Shown here piece after piece: positions 60,640-64,000 of a stretch of DNA of 64,000 bases. Both the position numbers and the translations under genes were made by a program. The notes under the pieces are model-generated. The model was not told the origin of the DNA. It was given only the letters and a program-made list of their open reading frames with translations, and searched no databases. This DNA comes from Mya arenaria (Eukaryota > Mollusca > Bivalvia > Myida > Myidae): positions 90,858,628 to 90,922,627 of the forward strand of contig NC_069124.1 of assembly GCF_026914265.1 (NCBI RefSeq). The letters run 5' to 3'. Each line of letters starts with the position of its first letter. Position 1 is the first letter of the stretch.

Positions 60640-61270
60640 TAAGCAATTGTTGACGGACGGACGACGGACATAGACCGATCACAATAGCTCACCTTAAACA
60701 CTTCGTGCTCTGGTGAGCTAAAAAAGTGTGCAAGGTAAAGTTAAACATGAAAATTAACAAAGGGCAATAACTCTTATATGGAAGCAAGAGATACAGTTTT
60801 TGTGCACTGCGATCCCCTTCAATAAGATCTATCTATCTATAACGTTTCAAGTTGATAACTCTTATAGTTTTCGTGAAATGCCCCGGACAAAATTTAAGCT
60901 TGAAAATTAAGAAAGGGCAATAACTCTAAACATATAGATGCAAGAGTTACGGTTTTTGTGCACTGCACTTTCCATCAATCAGATATACCTACGGAATAAG
61001 TTTCAGGTAGATGCCTCCTATAGTTTTCGAGATATGCCACGGACAAAACTAAGCATGAAAATTAACAAAGGGCAATAACTCTAAAAATATGGCAGCAAGA
61101 GTTACGGTTCTTGTGCACTGCACTTGCCCTCAATGAGATCTATCTAGCTATGAAGTTTCAAGTTGATACCACTAATAGTTTATATATAGGAGATATACCT
61201 TGGCTGACGCTGCCATCGACGCCGCCGACAAAAGTAACCCCTATATGTCGTCTTTTCAGGCGACACAAAA
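60640..61270 (+). repeat. Dispersed element end with hairpin, then ~154-bp tandem monomers
   Basis: 'gacggacggacgacggacat' leads into a hairpin AGCTCACC (60686-60693) / GGTGAGCT (60712-60719). Three monomers follow, with 'agggcaataa' at 60761, 60914 and 61069. The block ends near 'cgacgccgccgacaaaag'. No coding capacity. Confidence 0.65.
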
Positions 61271-62380
61271 AGTCTGATTGCTACTTTTAGAATTGGGTAA
61301 ATTTATGTTATATCTCTCAACCAGTCATCTCACTATAAAACAATAATCACAGATCATTGGTCAACAGTGACAATGGAATTATTCAGTAACAACACATCAT
61401 CCAAAGCACTGTACAACCTCCAACCCAACATAGTGGCCTGCCCAACTCGAGAGCAGTTCAATCAGGATGTCAGTCAGATTGAACATGTCTCACCATAGTT
61501 AACAAGCTTCTTTTACTTTTAACCTAATCTGTACCTCCTATTTTTAACTTTGGTTTAAAAGTTCTGTTTCTTTCACATCTTACAAACATTTTTGCAGCTT
61601 TACGCACAAATGTCTAGGTTCCCAGTAGTTTTGGATTCTATAACTTTAAAAGTCGCTATTATATTTTTTTGACATTTACGCAACATAAACAGTTCTATCA
61701 GCACTATAAAAATTGTTCGATGAAGTTCTTTAGCTAGGTTCCCAGTATGTGTTTGACATTAATGGAATATAGTTACATGTATGTAAGTTCTGATTCGGAT
61801 ATACGAAATCCGAAATAACCTCAACTCTACTGAACGAATGACAAGTACATGTACCTTAATATTGTTGAAAATGCAGATATTTGACTTTCATTACATATGG
61901 GAATTGAAGACTGATATCATGTTTATCAAAGAAATACGATTTATTATCTATCTATCCAAGCAAAATTCAATAATATCTACATTTCATTTCAAACTGTTGT
62001 GTGCTGCATTGACGGTACCCAAAAAACGTAAAGATATAAAATTAATTATGTCTCACAAATTAGACATTGCTGTTTCTAATATCAGGTTGATATTTCTTTC
62101 ATTCTATTGACATTATACTTTTTAAGTTGTAATTTAGTTATTTTAGTGAAATACTTATGTGTTAAGTAAAAAAATGTGGTTGAAAACTGGTTATAAAAAA
62201 TGAACTGTATATAATTTGGATATCAACACAATTCGGATAGTTGTGAATATTGGCCGTCAGGCGTCACCGCCATGATCATTTCCTATTATGTTAAAACACA
62301 CATTGAAGAATAAAAGCACGAAGGAATGAAAGCATATTAAATTGTTATTTTGGTCAATTGATATTTATACAGAGGATGAA
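61270..62380. other. AT-rich spacer, no gene seen
   Basis: The 90-codon open frame at 61838-62110 has no recognised domain and background composition. I support nothing else here. Confidence 0.35.
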
Positions 62381-62436
62381 TAACATGACAATTAACATCA
62401 TTTTGATTCTATGGCTTGTTCCAAATCAAACAAGGC

Positions 62437-63560
62437 TAATGGTAGGTTAAAATATCTATATTGAAAGAATGGTAACCTTACAAAACACACCAAGAAACTC
62501 CTTGTCATGGCCTTAATTCAATGACATTTTGATTATGCCTGTTCAATGTGGTATTATGGTCTGACCTAGCTACAATAATGAGCGATCAGGGTTACTTTTT
62601 TATTATTTTGACATGTATCCCTGACATGTACTTATGTATCCCTGTAACGCTACAACACTCTACCATTTAACACCGTGGGAAAGAATATATAGTAATATTA
62701 TGCATCGATGTTGAATAATAATGACAAAATTGTTCAATATTTACCGGACAGTGATCTAAACTGGATTAAACTTGTCATTAGTGGTATATATTTTGGTGGG
62801 GTGTGTAAGCTTATTTATACTCGCACTAGGGCCTTGCCCATTCGGCGAGTGCTCCGTTAAGATTGTTAGTCATTTAAGGTTTTTGGAGCATAGTGCACAG
62901 ACAGAATGTAACCCTGGTTAGAGCTACCCTGGTTCTTTAACATGCACCAGTGCATAGCACTGTCACATGGGATCCTCATTTAACATCCCTCCCGGAAGAC
63001 GATTAGTTTTTTTTTAGTGATGCGACAGGGGATCGAACCTGTGACCTCTGGATTGATAGTCAAGTGTGTTACCTCAAGACCACGGATCCCCCACAAAAAA
63101 TATATTCTGGGTGGAGAATACCCTTTTATACATGTACACAACCTGTCAGATTTGTCCCAGATTTACAGATATCAGGATACATGATTAACAATGGACACAT
63201 GTAAGTGTTTTATGATATCTGAATATGTTTGGCATAATGACATAAATAAATATGTCTTAAAACCAAGCTCCAAACCACACAAAATAAAATTAATGAGGTT
63301 TGTTTTGGATCTTGATGCAAGGTCTCACATTGGCCCAGAACACTTCATCCAAGATACTATACGCACACATAGGACAAGGTTATGTCAGAAAGGGGCTTAT
63401 GCTGTTCCAGAGGTCAAAGGTTTTGAGTTAAAGTCCTTCTTTTCTGGTATTTCCTTATGGAACAAATTGCCATCTAGTATAGCAAAGACTAAGAAATTAC
63501 CTGTTTTTAAATTGCTTGTAAAGAATCTTTTTTTTAGATAATTTGGCATAATAAGTCATG
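62437..63560 (+). pseudogene. Decayed LINE (non-LTR retrotransposon) 3' end
   Basis: Positions 62437-62573 translate, with two stops, into a segment of LINE reverse-transcriptase C-terminal type: a 'GRLKYLY' stretch, then 'KLLVMALIQ', a stop, then 'HFDYACSMWYYGL'. The open frame at 63191-63541 ends with 'LWNKLPSSIAKTKKLPVFKL' and 'LLVKNLFF', the usual LINE C-terminal motif. An A-rich tail follows near 63583-63592. A SINE lies between the two parts. Clearly inactive. Confidence 0.8.
62812..63093 (-). mobile_element. tRNA-derived SINE inserted in the LINE remnant
   Basis: On the minus strand the head (63093-63018) has tRNA-like boxes: 'gtggtcttgaggtaac' (A-box-like) and 'caggttcgatcccctg' (B box with T-stem). 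It is followed by 'ccgggagggatgttaaatga' and a tail with 'gcactcgccgaatgggcaag'. The tail also occurs near 14465-14545. Stem pairing outside the T arm is poor, so it is not a tRNA gene. Confidence 0.75.
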
Positions 63561-63825
63561 CTAAAAGGCTAGAGTTTTAATAAAAAAAAAATTCATTTAT
63601 TTATTCAAAGATTTTCAGTAAAGGAACTATTTTAACTTAACCTCCCATTTTATAAGTACTACATACTGTCATATTCATACTATAATGTGATAATTATATA
63701 TAACTTACTCAACTTATAACTTATTATGTAAAGTGACTGTGATACAACTACGGCAATATTTATTTTAATGCATAAAGACTAACTTTTGATATACCTCTGC
63801 AATTTCGATTACAGCTATATTATTA

Positions 63826-64000
63826 TTATACCCCAACAAACGAAGTTTGAAGGGGGTATATTGGAGTCACCCTGTGGTCGGTCGGTCGGTTGGTCGGTTT
63901 GTCGGTCGGTCTGTTGCAATTTACCTTGTCCGGAGCAAAAACTACTGGATGGAATTGGATTAAACTTCATGCAATGGTAGAGCATAATGAGAGGAAGTGC
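63826..64000 (+). mobile_element. Start of a dispersed element, cut by the window edge
   Basis: 'ataccccaacaaacgaagtt' then 'gaagggggtatattgg' followed by a 'cggt'-type tetranucleotide run and 'ctactggatggaattggatt'. Same layout as the start of the 39.1-kb element (end motif, then cggt run, then monomer). Confidence 0.55.

Noticed and set aside
61838..62110. 90-codon open frame
   Set aside because: No domain, background composition and no neighbouring exons in phase.
63018..63093. tRNA gene on the minus strand
   Set aside because: Good T arm and B box, but acceptor and anticodon stems are poor and it is joined to a dispersed SINE body.

Overview
The window is nuclear DNA from an animal, most likely a bivalve mollusc. 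Genes are split by GT-AG introns of a few hundred bases to several kilobases. The background is AT-rich with many 'tacatgta'-type words, a eukaryotic tRNA-Ser is present, and much of the space between exons is filled by dispersed repeats of a style common in bivalve genomes (pearl/Helentron-like elements with central tandem monomers, arrays carrying 'gtcaaaggtcaaggtca', a tRNA-derived SINE). The bivalve call is inference from repeat style and general sequence character; no species can be named.

Layout. 5.6-13.8 kb, plus strand: complete six-exon methylmalonyl-CoA epimerase gene (MCEE); its third intron is a ~5.4 kb array of a 21-bp unit. 14.0-14.8 kb: hAT-type element. 15.1-16.7 kb, minus strand: a phase-consistent three-exon gene I do not recognise. 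18.0-20.1 kb: CpG-rich ~42-bp minisatellite. 21.0 kb: intact tRNA-Ser(AGA). 21.9-23.4 kb: 63-bp minisatellite. 24.9-33.9 kb, minus strand: complete ten-exon gene for the mitochondrial ATP synthase F1 alpha subunit (ATP5F1A). 34-42 kb: gene-poor, repeat-rich stretch with several transposons, a long hairpin and a 145-bp array. 42.4-47.0 kb, plus strand: ZCCHC9-like zinc-knuckle gene, four exons. 47.4-58.9 kb, minus strand: complete ten-exon INTS14 (Integrator subunit 14), tail-to-tail with ZCCHC9. 59-64 kb: hAT element with perfect 8-bp target duplication, more repeats, a decayed LINE 3' end split by a SINE, and the start of another dispersed element at the window edge.

The recognised genes are housekeeping genes with no evident shared pathway, although MCEE and ATP5F1A are both mitochondrial. 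The most unusual content is non-coding. Three short-unit arrays begin within a few tens of bases of a 5' splice site, each G/T-rich on the RNA-like strand. The minisatellite periods are 21, ~42, 63 and 21 bp. Transposons nest inside larger bivalve-type elements, with intact target-site duplications. All long open frames inside the tandem arrays are treated as artefacts of units divisible by three.
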